A DNA stretch of 64,000 nt from assembly GCA_964550795.1 (NCBI GenBank), contig CAZKBH010000026.1, forward strand, positions 1-64,000. Direction: 5' to 3'. The notes below the pieces were generated by a model that saw nothing but the letters and a program-made list of their open reading frames with translations, was not told where the DNA came from and searched no databases. The first letter of the stretch is position 1; every line of letters begins with the position of its first letter. Both the position numbers and the translations under genes were made by a program. Source of the stretch: M3007 sp964550795. Lineage in GTDB: Bacteria > Bacteroidota > Bacteroidia > Chitinophagales > Saprospiraceae. This document shows positions 43,538-51,601 of this stretch, one piece after another.

Positions 43538-44787
43538 TCTTCAACTTTTATTTCACCGCTCATCAACTTCGGTAATAACGTGTCGCGTAAAGCGGTGAGG
43601 GTGCGGATTTGGGTTTGATTGTATTCTACTTTAAAGTATAGGTTTTCAATAATTGGAGCCTTCTCATTTTGTATATCTAATGGCGGGACGATAATATCAC
43701 AATCCCTGATTGTTTCTGTTGACAGATTTACTTGAACACCACTGTTTGCCTTACTCTGCAAAATCTGAATAAACTCTGTATCTTTTAATTGGATATACAA
43801 AAGATAATTACTAATCAACTTAGTGCTATCTTTAATGTAAATTCTTGCAACCCGTTGGTTTAAAACATAGTTATCACTTTTATCAATCATTGCAGGCACT
43901 CCTAGTATCACAACATTGTCTTTCATATCAGTCATTGCCATCACAATATCACCTTTGTTTAATACCCATCTTTTTAATCTTTCAGTGCGTGGCACATAAT
44001 CTTTTTTTGGGTCTGTTCTTAATCCACCACCTTTTTTAATATGACCCATTTTCAAAACTTCCAAATGACCTGATTGAGATTCAACATAATCTTTACTGCT
44101 AAAAGCAAAGCCGTTTTGAATTTCTGCTATATCTCCAAGTTTTTGAGTCTTCCAATCCTCCTTCGCTTCCTCCACAAACCACTGCCGAAACAACGTTTCC
44201 GCCATTTTTTCTAAGGTGGCGTTTTGGCGGTGCAGGAGGTCTATTTTGTCGTCTAAACTGCTGAGGATGGAGGCGATGGCAGTTTGTTCATTAGGTAGTG
44301 GTATTGTCAAGTTGAGACCTAATATGTCAGCCTTTGAAATATTAGCTTGATTTGCACTGCCTGATGACTGATTAGCTAAATAAAATCTAACATCTTCATT
44401 TTTAAAAAGGTAATAAATGAAATCTAAATTGGTGTCATCTTTTACTATAAGTTTCCCAACTCGCTGATTAAGCAATGATTTTTCCTTAAGCTTATATCGA
44501 GAAACATCACCAACTACTTGCGTTTGTGCTTGCGGATGATTACCTGTCATCGCAATCAATACATCACCTTCAGACAATAAGAACTTTTCAAGAATTGGGT
44601 TGTATTTATGAAAAACAACATCTTTTAAATTCACATCGCCATTAGCAACATTTTTTATCTTAATTACGGGTAATGAACCTTCAATTTGTTCTGCTAAAAA
44701 GTCGGGTGATTTGAAAGCGAAACCACTAATCAAATCAATATGGTTACCTATGGTCACTTCTTTCCACTCATTCATGTTCAACGCCAT
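43534..44787 (-). CDS. hsdS: Type I restriction-modification specificity subunit S
   Basis: A 417-aa protein with two target-recognition domains. The first spans about residues 5-190 (WKEVTIGNHIDLISGFAFKS), and the second about 215-400 (WKTQKLGDIAEIQNGFAFSS). Each is followed by a conserved helix spacer (EQTAIASILSSLDDKIDLLHR and NEKAPIIENLYFKVEYNQTQI). The two halves recognise the two parts of a bipartite DNA sequence for the HsdMS complex. The gene overlaps hsdR by 4 bp downstream and the small nuclease-like gene by 20 bp upstream, pointing to one transcript. Confidence 0.94.
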   Translation of the reverse strand: MALNMNEWKEVTIGNHIDLISGFAFKSPDFLAEQIEGSLPVIKIKNVANGDVNLKDVVFHKYNPILEKFLLSEGDVLIAMTGNHPQAQTQVVGDVSRYKLKEKSLLNQRVGKLIVKDDTNLDFIYYLFKNEDVRFYLANQSSGSANQANISKADILGLNLTIPLPNEQTAIASILSSLDDKIDLLHRQNATLEKMAETLFRQWFVEEAKEDWKTQKLGDIAEIQNGFAFSSKDYVESQSGHLEVLKMGHIKKGGGLRTDPKKDYVPRTERLKRWVLNKGDIVMAMTDMKDNVVILGVPAMIDKSDNYVLNQRVARIYIKDSTKLISNYLLYIQLKDTEFIQILQSKANSGVQVNLSTETIRDCDIIVPPLDIQNEKAPIIENLYFKVEYNQTQIRTLTALRDTLLPKLMSGEIKVEE

Positions 44788-45241
44788 TTATGAAGTAACG
44801 AAAAGTTGCTTCGGTTCTACCAATATGAACAAACACACCAATCAGATAATGATAATTATCGTTTGGGTTGGTTAGGTCTTCTAATTTCTGGATGTCTGTT
44901 GCTATATCATTATTCCACCAACCTTTAAACTCGGCAATTAATTTGTTTTCTTCGTTTGAATCTCGTCTATGAATTATCAAATCTGGTCTTAGCCCATTTG
45001 GAAAACGTCCTGATTTTTTAGCATTACCATGATACTTGTTGTATTCAGAATCCAAGTCTAATGCCTCATAATGTGTCCCATTCAGAAAATTGCTTAAATG
45101 AATACCTGTTCTAAAAACAAATGCTTGTTCTAATCCTTCTCTGTCTCCTTGGGCAAAACGCAGCAAAAACCTTTCTTCCTGATAAACCGCATTAATTGCA
45201 TTTCGGAGAACTTCAACTAAGTATGTCTGCTCTTCACTCAT
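44768..45241 (-). CDS. Small PD-(D/E)XK-fold protein inside the type I RM operon
   Basis: A 157-aa protein I do not recognise as a named family. The pattern is PD-(D/E)XK-like: an early helix with Glu (EGLEQAFVFRTGIHLSNFL, Glu35 or Glu38), then ALDLDSEYNKYHG, then Pro86-Asp87 (NGLRPDLIIHRRDS) and Glu104-x-Lys106 (LIAEFKGWW). Similar short stand-alone proteins with RPDIIVHRRG-like strands are common and usually called hypothetical. It overlaps the start of hsdS by 20 bp and follows the DUF1016 gene by 59 bp, so it is part of the operon. It may be an accessory nuclease or a regulator of restriction; this is inference. It has no signal peptide or membrane segment. Confidence 0.72.
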   Translation of the reverse strand: MSEEQTYLVEVLRNAINAVYQEERFLLRFAQGDREGLEQAFVFRTGIHLSNFLNGTHYEALDLDSEYNKYHGNAKKSGRFPNGLRPDLIIHRRDSNEENKLIAEFKGWWNNDIATDIQKLEDLTNPNDNYHYLIGVFVHIGRTEATFRYFINGVEHE

Positions 45242-45300
45242 TGATTTTAATCTTTAAAAAGTTAGCAGCAATTATTTTATTCCAGTTGGTTTTCAAGGTT

Positions 45301-46323
45301 TTACGCCTCCTCACTATCCTGCGCTGCGTTAAAATTGTTCAACTCGTTCATCAGCATGGCTTCCAGTTCTTTGGTAGGCAGCAGTAGTTGGTATTCAGCT
45401 ACGCCAATGGGTTTGTGGATGTCTTGCAGGGCAATTTCCACGTCGAGGTGGTCTTTATCGGCGCAAAGAATGATGCCAATAGAGGGGTTTTCTTCGGCTT
45501 GTTTTTCGAGTTTGTCCAATAAGCCGAGGTAAAAATTCATCTTGCCCACGTATTCAGGTTTAAAACTGCCGATTTTTAGTTCCAGGGCTACCAGACACCG
45601 CAAACCCCTGTGGTACAACAGGATGTCCACGAAATACTCTTTCTGGTTGTATTCGAGCCTGTGCTGGTTGCCGATAAAGGTGAAGCCCTTGCCCAGTTCG
45701 AGGATAAAATGTTTGATTTTTTCTACGAGGCGTTGTTCCAGTTCCGTTTCCCGCAGGGCCTGCGTCAGACCCAGAAAACCGAGATTGTAGCTACTTCTGA
45801 GCATCTCATCGGCCTGTTCTGCCAGGATTTCGGGCAGGGTTTCGTTGAAATTATGCGATTTAGGCAGGTTTTTTTCGGCATGGTAGGCATCCGCTTTCAG
45901 GTAATTAAGCAAAATATTTCGTGACCAACCCATTGCCATGGCTTTTTCGGCATAAAACAGGGCTTCGTCGTCTTGGTCTGTTTTATCCAGTAAAAGCAGA
46001 TTATGCCCCCAGGGCAAAACTGCTACGGCCTGTAGCAGTTTTGCCTCGGCCTGGACATATCGCTCATAAAAGCGTTTCATATTCCACAAACTTCGGGGCG
46101 AAAGTCCCATATCAGGAAATTCCGCTTTCAAATCAACGGACAGCCTGTTTACAACACCGGCTCCATGACCTTTTTCGATTTTTCGTTCAGAAAGTAACTT
46201 GCCCAAATTCCAATACACCCCCATTGCAGCGGTGTTCACCTGCCTTGCAATGGCGATTCGGGCGGTTTTAATTTCCGTTACCGCCAGTTGAAAAATCTCC
46301 CCATATTGCTTGTCTAATTCCAT
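45301..46323 (-). CDS. DUF1016 / YhcG-family PD-(D/E)XK nuclease in the RM operon
   Basis: A 340-aa protein. The DUF1016 helical domain (AMGVYWNLGKLLSERKIEKG to VLPWGHNLLLLDK) is followed by the nuclease core with Asp233 (EYFVDILLYHR), Glu248 and Lys250 (VALELK). It lies 3 bp after hsdM and before the small PD-(D/E)XK gene, so translation is probably coupled to hsdM. Family members often sit inside type I loci, though their exact job is unsettled. A 14-bp perfect palindrome (46013-46045) lies in the codons just before the conserved PWGH. It is a diverged relative of the gene at 13011-14066. Confidence 0.88.
   Translation of the reverse strand: MELDKQYGEIFQLAVTEIKTARIAIARQVNTAAMGVYWNLGKLLSERKIEKGHGAGVVNRLSVDLKAEFPDMGLSPRSLWNMKRFYERYVQAEAKLLQAVAVLPWGHNLLLLDKTDQDDEALFYAEKAMAMGWSRNILLNYLKADAYHAEKNLPKSHNFNETLPEILAEQADEMLRSSYNLGFLGLTQALRETELEQRLVEKIKHFILELGKGFTFIGNQHRLEYNQKEYFVDILLYHRGLRCLVALELKIGSFKPEYVGKMNFYLGLLDKLEKQAEENPSIGIILCADKDHLDVEIALQDIHKPIGVAEYQLLLPTKELEAMLMNELNNFNAAQDSEEA
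46013..46045. repeat. Perfect palindrome inside the RM-linked DUF1016 gene
   Basis: GGCAAAACTGCTAC (46013-46026) pairs with 46032-46045 around GGCCT. It encodes residues about 93-104 (AKLLQAVAVLP), immediately before PWGHN. Confidence 0.8.
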
Positions 46324-46326
46324 GAT

Positions 46327-47877
46327 TTACACCTTTATCTTAGACAAATTGGCGGCAATGATTTCATTCAACTGCGCTTCTTCTTTGAGTTGTGCTTCCA
46401 ATTCAGTTTTCAAAGCCGCAAAGCGTTCTGCAAAATCAAAATCATCTTCGTCATCGGGCAAGCCCACATATCTGCCCGGAGTAAGCACATAGTCGAGTTC
46501 TTTTACTTTGCTGATCGGTGCAGAAGCACAGAAGCCTGCAATGTCTTCATAATTGCCGTCAAGGTTTCTCCAATTATGGTAAGTGCTGGTAATTTTTTCA
46601 ACGTCTTCTTGCGAAAGTTCTTTGGTTCTGCGGTTGATCAAATGCCCCAGGTTTCGGGCATCAATGAATAAAATCTCGTTGCTTCTATCCCGGAAGCCTC
46701 TGCCTCCCCCAACAGGGGAGGAACTACGGTTACGGCTCATAAACCATAAGGCAGCAGGTATCTGTGTGTTTAGAAACAATTTGGCGGGCAGGTTTACAAT
46801 GCAATCTATGAAACCGTTTTCAACCAAGGCTTTTCTGATGTCGCCTTCGCCAGATGTTTTGGAAGTCAACGCCCCTTTTGCCAACACCACCCCAGCTTGT
46901 CCGTTGGGCGCTAAGTGGTAAATAAAATGCTGCATCCAGGCAAAGTTGGCGTTGCCGGTGGGTGGCACACCATATTGCCAGCGTCCGTCCGTTCGCATCA
47001 AATCACCACCCCAATCACTCACGTTAAACGGTGGATTGGCAATGATGTAATCTGCTTTCAGGTCTTTGTGTGCATCGTTCAAAAAAGAACCTTCGTTGTT
47101 CCATTTCACTTGAGAGCTGTCAATGCCCCGAATAGCCAGGTTCATTTTAGCCAGTCGCCAGGTGGTTTGGTTGCTCTCTTGTCCGTATATGGAAATGTCG
47201 TTTACTTTTCCCTGGTGTTCGGTGACAAATTTTTCGGAGTGAACAAACATACCACCCGAACCACAGCAAGGGTCAAACACGCGTCCTTTGTAAGGCTCCA
47301 ACATTTCAACCAATAATTCAACCACGCTTCTGGGCGTATAGAACTGTCCGCCTTTTTTGCCTTCTGCAAGGGCAAACTCACCCAGGAAATATTCAAAAAC
47401 GTGTCCAAGCACATCTGCACTTCTTGCCTTGGCATCGCCTAAAGCAATGTTTCCAACCAAGTCAATGAGTTCACCCAAACTGGTCGGATCCAAATTTTGT
47501 CGGGCAAATACCTTGGGTAAAACACCTTTCAGGGAAGCGTTTTCTTTTTCGATGGCATCCATGGCATCGTCCACAAACTTTCCAATTTCAGGTTGTTTGG
47601 CTTTCGATTGCAGGTAATTCCATCGGGCATCCTGCGGAACAAAGAATACATTTTCTGCTTTGTATTCGTCTTTGTCTTCAGGGTCTGCACCTTGTGCTAC
47701 TTCAGCCAGTAGTTGCTGATACTTTTCTTCAAATGCATCGGAGATGTATTTCAGGAAGATCAAGCCCAGCACAATGTGTTTGTATTCGGCTGCATCAATA
47801 TTCTTGCGAAGCTTGTCTGCGGTTTTCCAGAGTTGTTTCTCTAAAGGTTCTTCCGTGGTCGTTTTTTGTTTGGCCAT
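46327..47877 (-). CDS. hsdM: Type I restriction-modification DNA methyltransferase, M subunit
   Basis: A 516-aa N6-adenine methyltransferase. The N-terminal HsdM domain (LWKTADKLRKNIDAAEYKHI) is followed by the SAM-binding motif FDPCCGSGGMFV (201-212) and the catalytic NPPF (281-284). QFYTPRSVVELLVEML precedes motif I. It methylates the target and, with HsdS and HsdR, forms the restriction complex. It is the first gene of the operon, which runs hsdM, DUF1016, small nuclease-like gene, hsdS, hsdR. It starts at 47877 with MAKQKTTTEEPLEKQL. Confidence 0.96.
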   Translation of the reverse strand: MAKQKTTTEEPLEKQLWKTADKLRKNIDAAEYKHIVLGLIFLKYISDAFEEKYQQLLAEVAQGADPEDKDEYKAENVFFVPQDARWNYLQSKAKQPEIGKFVDDAMDAIEKENASLKGVLPKVFARQNLDPTSLGELIDLVGNIALGDAKARSADVLGHVFEYFLGEFALAEGKKGGQFYTPRSVVELLVEMLEPYKGRVFDPCCGSGGMFVHSEKFVTEHQGKVNDISIYGQESNQTTWRLAKMNLAIRGIDSSQVKWNNEGSFLNDAHKDLKADYIIANPPFNVSDWGGDLMRTDGRWQYGVPPTGNANFAWMQHFIYHLAPNGQAGVVLAKGALTSKTSGEGDIRKALVENGFIDCIVNLPAKLFLNTQIPAALWFMSRNRSSSPVGGGRGFRDRSNEILFIDARNLGHLINRRTKELSQEDVEKITSTYHNWRNLDGNYEDIAGFCASAPISKVKELDYVLTPGRYVGLPDDEDDFDFAERFAALKTELEAQLKEEAQLNEIIAANLSKIKV

Positions 47878-47901
47878 TATCTTTTCTTAAAGTTTAATAC
47901 A

Positions 47902-49578
47902 TCAATTTCTCGGCCTCCCGCCTCCACCTCTCACCACACTCAATTTCATCACCTCGGCTTTCCCATTGCGCTTGTCTTGCAAACGCACAAAATAGATGCC
48001 TTCTGAAATGCCGGACACATCAAAGTAGAAGGCGTTGAATCCGGGGTGCACCACCTCGCTCCGGGAAGCAATCAGTGTGCCGCCCAGCCCATGCAGGCTG
48101 AGGTAGGCATCAAAAGCTTCGCTGCGGTTTTCGTAGGCGATTTCGGTGTAGGCGCTGGCGGGGTTGGGGAACAATTTCATCGGGCGGAACTGATCCACCA
48201 CGATTTCGGCGCCGCCCCACTGGCAATTGGGCACTACCCGGTGCTCCCGCGCTACCAATTTCATTTTATCATAACCGTCCAGCATCGTTTGCTCCATCAC
48301 ATAAGGGTTTGCGCCGAGCCAATCCTGGAGTAGGCTGGCAAACACCTGCCGGTAATCGAATTGCATGATTTTCAACTGATTACCATTGGCCAGATCAAAC
48401 ATATCCGGGTTGGTACCATACACGCCCGGGTTCACATCTTTGCCAAAAACCAACATGGGCGAGAGGGTGCCGTGGTCGGTTCCAAAGGAGCCATTTTCCT
48501 TGATGCAGCGACCAAATTCGGAGAAGGTGCAGCCCATTACGTTGTCCGCCAGACCCATGCCCGTCAGGTCGTCAAAAAATGTTTTGATGGAATCGGAAAG
48601 GGTTCTCAGCAGGTTTGCGTGTGCGCCCAGACTGGCATCGCCGGAATCCACCTGTGCAGAGTGGGTATCAAAACCGCCGAGTTGGCAGAGGTAAATTTTG
48701 GTTTTGCAGCCGCCCTTAATCATTCGGGCCACCGTTTTTAACTGTGCACCCAAGGATCCCGTCGGATAGGTTGTAATCGAATTCGACCCGGCATTAAATA
48801 CGTCCGTGACCCGCTGCGCATACAGGTTGATGCTGCGTTCCACCCCCATGATATAGTCCAGTTCCTCGCCATGATCGCTATCGGGCACGTTCATCACGGG
48901 CGCGCCGCCAATGGTTTGAATCAGCGAATAAAATCCGGCGGGATCCTGGCCGCTCAGGTTAATCACATTCTGGTGCTCCGTTTCGGTATGAAAACCCAGC
49001 GAGGTCGTTGGGTCGCCAATCTGAATGCCAAGTGGATCGGGCATATCTGCCGTAGGCACTCCTTCAATATGCGGGTAAAAAGCCTGCAAGGCGCGGCCCA
49101 TCCATCCCGAGGTTATATTGTTAAGTTCTGGCGAGCCGCCGCCGCCGGAAAGCCAGAGATCTGTGCCTTTGAAGTGGCTTTGGTTCATGCTTTGATAACC
49201 AGCCGCCTGCACGATGCTCAACCAACCCCGGTCGTACAGCTCTTTCAAACTGGTCATGGCAGGGTGAAGTCCCGCCTGATCCGCACTGGGCAGACTGTTG
49301 TCAATTGGGATATAAGCGCCTGGTCCTGAATCGTTTATACGCGTCGTTGGCCGGAGTTCTGCGTAGCGGTCGTAGTTGGCTGCCGGGATAATCATGTTCA
49401 ACCCGTCGTTGCCTCCCTTGAGTTGAATCAACACGAGGGTGCGATCTTCCACGCCGTTGCAGGAAGAGAGGATGTTGGCCATTCGGCTGTTGGCAAATGG
49501 GCGCATGGCGAAACCATTTACAGCAAAAGGCGTGATGCCAGCGGCAGGAAGGAGGCGGAGAAAATTTCTTCTTTTCAT
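47902..49578 (-). CDS. DUF1501 (sulfatase-like) exported protein with T9SS domain
   Basis: A 558-aa protein. The N-terminus MKRRNFLRLLPAAGITPFAV resembles the twin-Arg-like leader common in DUF1501 proteins. The domain carries LVLIQLKGGNDGLNMIIP, QLGGFDTHSAQ, TFSEFGRCIKENGS and GTDHGTLSPMLVFG, the usual phosphatase-superfamily signatures. The C-terminus is a T9SS domain (KLFPNPASAYTEIAY, ISEGIYFVRL). The usual partner, a DUF1800 gene, is not seen next to it in this window. The longer frame up to 49725 is rejected because the leader only begins at 49578. Function is unproven. Confidence 0.88.
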   Translation of the reverse strand: MKRRNFLRLLPAAGITPFAVNGFAMRPFANSRMANILSSCNGVEDRTLVLIQLKGGNDGLNMIIPAANYDRYAELRPTTRINDSGPGAYIPIDNSLPSADQAGLHPAMTSLKELYDRGWLSIVQAAGYQSMNQSHFKGTDLWLSGGGGSPELNNITSGWMGRALQAFYPHIEGVPTADMPDPLGIQIGDPTTSLGFHTETEHQNVINLSGQDPAGFYSLIQTIGGAPVMNVPDSDHGEELDYIMGVERSINLYAQRVTDVFNAGSNSITTYPTGSLGAQLKTVARMIKGGCKTKIYLCQLGGFDTHSAQVDSGDASLGAHANLLRTLSDSIKTFFDDLTGMGLADNVMGCTFSEFGRCIKENGSFGTDHGTLSPMLVFGKDVNPGVYGTNPDMFDLANGNQLKIMQFDYRQVFASLLQDWLGANPYVMEQTMLDGYDKMKLVAREHRVVPNCQWGGAEIVVDQFRPMKLFPNPASAYTEIAYENRSEAFDAYLSLHGLGGTLIASRSEVVHPGFNAFYFDVSGISEGIYFVRLQDKRNGKAEVMKLSVVRGGGGRPRN

Positions 49579-49678
49579 GTTAAATTCAGGATCAATAGGC
49601 GTTTGATGGCTTATTGGAAAAACAAAAAAGAGGAAATTTGGGGTTAATTCGCATACTATTGGACATTTTCCGAAATCG

Positions 49679-49712
49679 AGACCTATAAGGTTTCCAAAAA
49701 CCTTATAGGTCT
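49679..49712. terminator. Perfect 14-bp hairpin with CCTATAAGG core
   Basis: AGACCTATAAGGTT (49679-49692) pairs with 49699-49712. The same core recurs at 51366-51398, so the pair brackets the Asp-box lipoprotein gene. Confidence 0.65.
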
Positions 49713-49827
49713 GGTAGCAAAACAAAAATGACCAGTAATATGGTTAATTCAGTCCAATTGCTCGGACAGTGCCGTAAAGATTCAAATTAGATTGGAAATT
49801 TTGGAAATTTTTTCTGCTTTCCAAGTT

Positions 49828-51183
49828 TTAATCAAAATCCATAATCGCCGTCCAAATAGACAATACCCCCTTATCCAAACGGGTCCAAATAGGCCGAACC
49901 ACCCCGTCATGGGCCGAAATATGATTGTAATCGCCAAAAAACACGGAAGAAGAGGGTTTGAACGGCTGTTCGCTAATTTTCAGGTTCTGGAAGGAACGTG
50001 CCCCATCCGTACTCACGGCCACATAAACATCGGTTTGTTCGTCCTTGTACTGGCGGCGGTCATAAAATACCGTATATAAATGGCCTGTCACCTGATCTAC
50101 CGTTAGCCAGGGGAAAAATTGTTGCCGCCCTTTTTTGTCGTCATTCACCCGAACGGGCGGACTCCAACTCAAGCCGCCGTCCTCGCTCTTCGCGACGAAA
50201 ATATCTGTGTCATCCGCACCATGGCGTTGGTCGCCCCAGCAGAGGTAGAGCGTTCCACGGCGTGGGCTGTTGGAAAGATCACAAACCAAAATCGGCATCA
50301 CGTTGGAGCGTCCAATTCCGGGGATGTCAATGGACCATCCGCCGGGCTGATTGGCCGCTACAATGTCTTTGTCCAACCAGGTTTTGCCCCCGTCGGTGGA
50401 TCGGTCAAACCAGATTTTTTCATTGTACGACCAGGCCACATACAGTTCGCCGTTCGGACCATACGCTGGCACGGCGCCTTCTGGCGTGTCATCGTCGTCG
50501 AGGCAATTTCCATCAAATTCATTGATGGATATGGCTTCAGACCAGGTTTTGCCCGCGTCTTTGGATTGGGCAAACAAAATTCTACTGAAGTGTTTGGTGA
50601 GGTCTTTGGAGCCGTATTTGTCAAATTCGGTCCAGGTACAGGCAATGTTCCCGGTTTTTGGATCGGCGCAGAGCCAGGGTTTGTCCTGATCTTTGGGGGG
50701 ACGCAGGCCACACCAGCTTCCGTCGTTGTACGTTTTGCCGCCGTCGGCACTTTTTTGGATCACAATCCGGTCCAGAAATTGGTCGCCGGACCAAGCTTTA
50801 CCGTCGGGATTACTGAGGTGTGCGTAGTAAAAATCCCCTTTCCAATCGCTGATCAGAACCGGGTCGCCATACACCCCGGCGGCTTTGGAAACCAATTGTT
50901 TGTTTTCCCAGGTACGCCCGCCGTCGTTGCTCCAATAATAGCGGTCGAGGATAGCACCCGCTGCGATGTTTTGAGGATTCAGCAGGTTGACGGCGATGCT
51001 GGGTTCGCAGGGGCCACTCCCCTCGCCGCGTTGTGCTTTGGCGATGAGGATGTTTTCAAAATTTTTGGGATACGATTGGGCATTGGCCGCACCTTTTTTT
51101 CGAAAGGGCAAACAAGCGGAGAGCAGCAGTAGCAGTGCTGCCACGACTATGATTTTGATGGAGTGAAATGTCACGGTGTTCAA
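49828..51183 (-). CDS. Sialidase-like Asp-box lipoprotein
   Basis: A 451-aa lipoprotein (AALLLLLSAC, Cys24). It has at least six Asp-box turns: SNDGGRTW, SADGGKTY, SKDAGKTW, STDGGKTW, SEDGGLSW and STDGARSF, spaced as in a six-bladed sialidase-type propeller. The start of the mature part includes GSGPCEPSIAVN. A YDRR motif (VFYDRRQYKDEQ) and late SAHDGVVRPIW resemble sialidase active-site surroundings, but the Arg triad could not be checked. It may hydrolyse or bind sialic acid-like sugars. Hairpins with the same core lie on both sides of the gene. Confidence 0.8.
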   Translation of the reverse strand: MNTVTFHSIKIIVVAALLLLLSACLPFRKKGAANAQSYPKNFENILIAKAQRGEGSGPCEPSIAVNLLNPQNIAAGAILDRYYWSNDGGRTWENKQLVSKAAGVYGDPVLISDWKGDFYYAHLSNPDGKAWSGDQFLDRIVIQKSADGGKTYNDGSWCGLRPPKDQDKPWLCADPKTGNIACTWTEFDKYGSKDLTKHFSRILFAQSKDAGKTWSEAISINEFDGNCLDDDDTPEGAVPAYGPNGELYVAWSYNEKIWFDRSTDGGKTWLDKDIVAANQPGGWSIDIPGIGRSNVMPILVCDLSNSPRRGTLYLCWGDQRHGADDTDIFVAKSEDGGLSWSPPVRVNDDKKGRQQFFPWLTVDQVTGHLYTVFYDRRQYKDEQTDVYVAVSTDGARSFQNLKISEQPFKPSSSVFFGDYNHISAHDGVVRPIWTRLDKGVLSIWTAIMDFD

Positions 51184-51365
51184 TTGTTAAAAGTGCCGCG
51201 AAAAATACGCATCCAGCAGTCTCTTGGAAGGGTTAATCGAAGAATACCGCTTTGTGACGCGTGAAGGGGGCTTGTTAGAACGTGGTAATGCCGAACTTGG
51301 GCTGTTGTGTCAAAAGCCATTCCGAAAATTTATTGTAAAATAAAATATGGCGTTTGATGCGAATG

Positions 51366-51398
51366 AAACCTATAAGGTTTTTAAAACCTTATAGGTTT
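51366..51398. terminator. Perfect 16-bp palindrome with CCTATAAGG core
   Basis: AAACCTATAAGGTTTT (51366-51381) pairs with 51383-51398. Same core as 49679-49712. Confidence 0.65.
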
Positions 51399-51490
51399 TC
51401 GGAAAAATCAAAATTAAATCCTGTGAAAAAAAATCGAGATTTACTTTTGACACAAACCCAAGTTCAATTTTGAATACAAGAATATGATTT

Positions 51491-51566
51491 GGCTAAAAAT
51501 TGGCTGGCTTAAATTCACCGGGTGACTCGAAGTCACCCGGTGAATTTAAGCCAGTCAATTTCAGCC
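51491..51566. terminator. Long hairpin with CACCGGGTGACT core
   Basis: Arms 51498-51527 and 51531-51560 pair over 30 bp with one mismatch around CGA, and weaker pairing extends the stem to 51491-51566. It shares the AATTCACC(C/G)GGTGACT core with 6850-6916. It lies 36 bp downstream of the stop codon of the 653-aa gene, a plausible terminator position. Confidence 0.7.
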
Positions 51567-51601
51567 ATTGCGGAACATAATTTGGCGTAACGCCACCCGC
51601 A

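Larger units (their letters stand above)
51184..51601. other. 418-bp intergenic region with two hairpins
   Basis: No coding frame. It contains the hairpins at 51366-51398 and 51491-51566, and an A/T-rich stretch after each. Confidence 0.55.
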
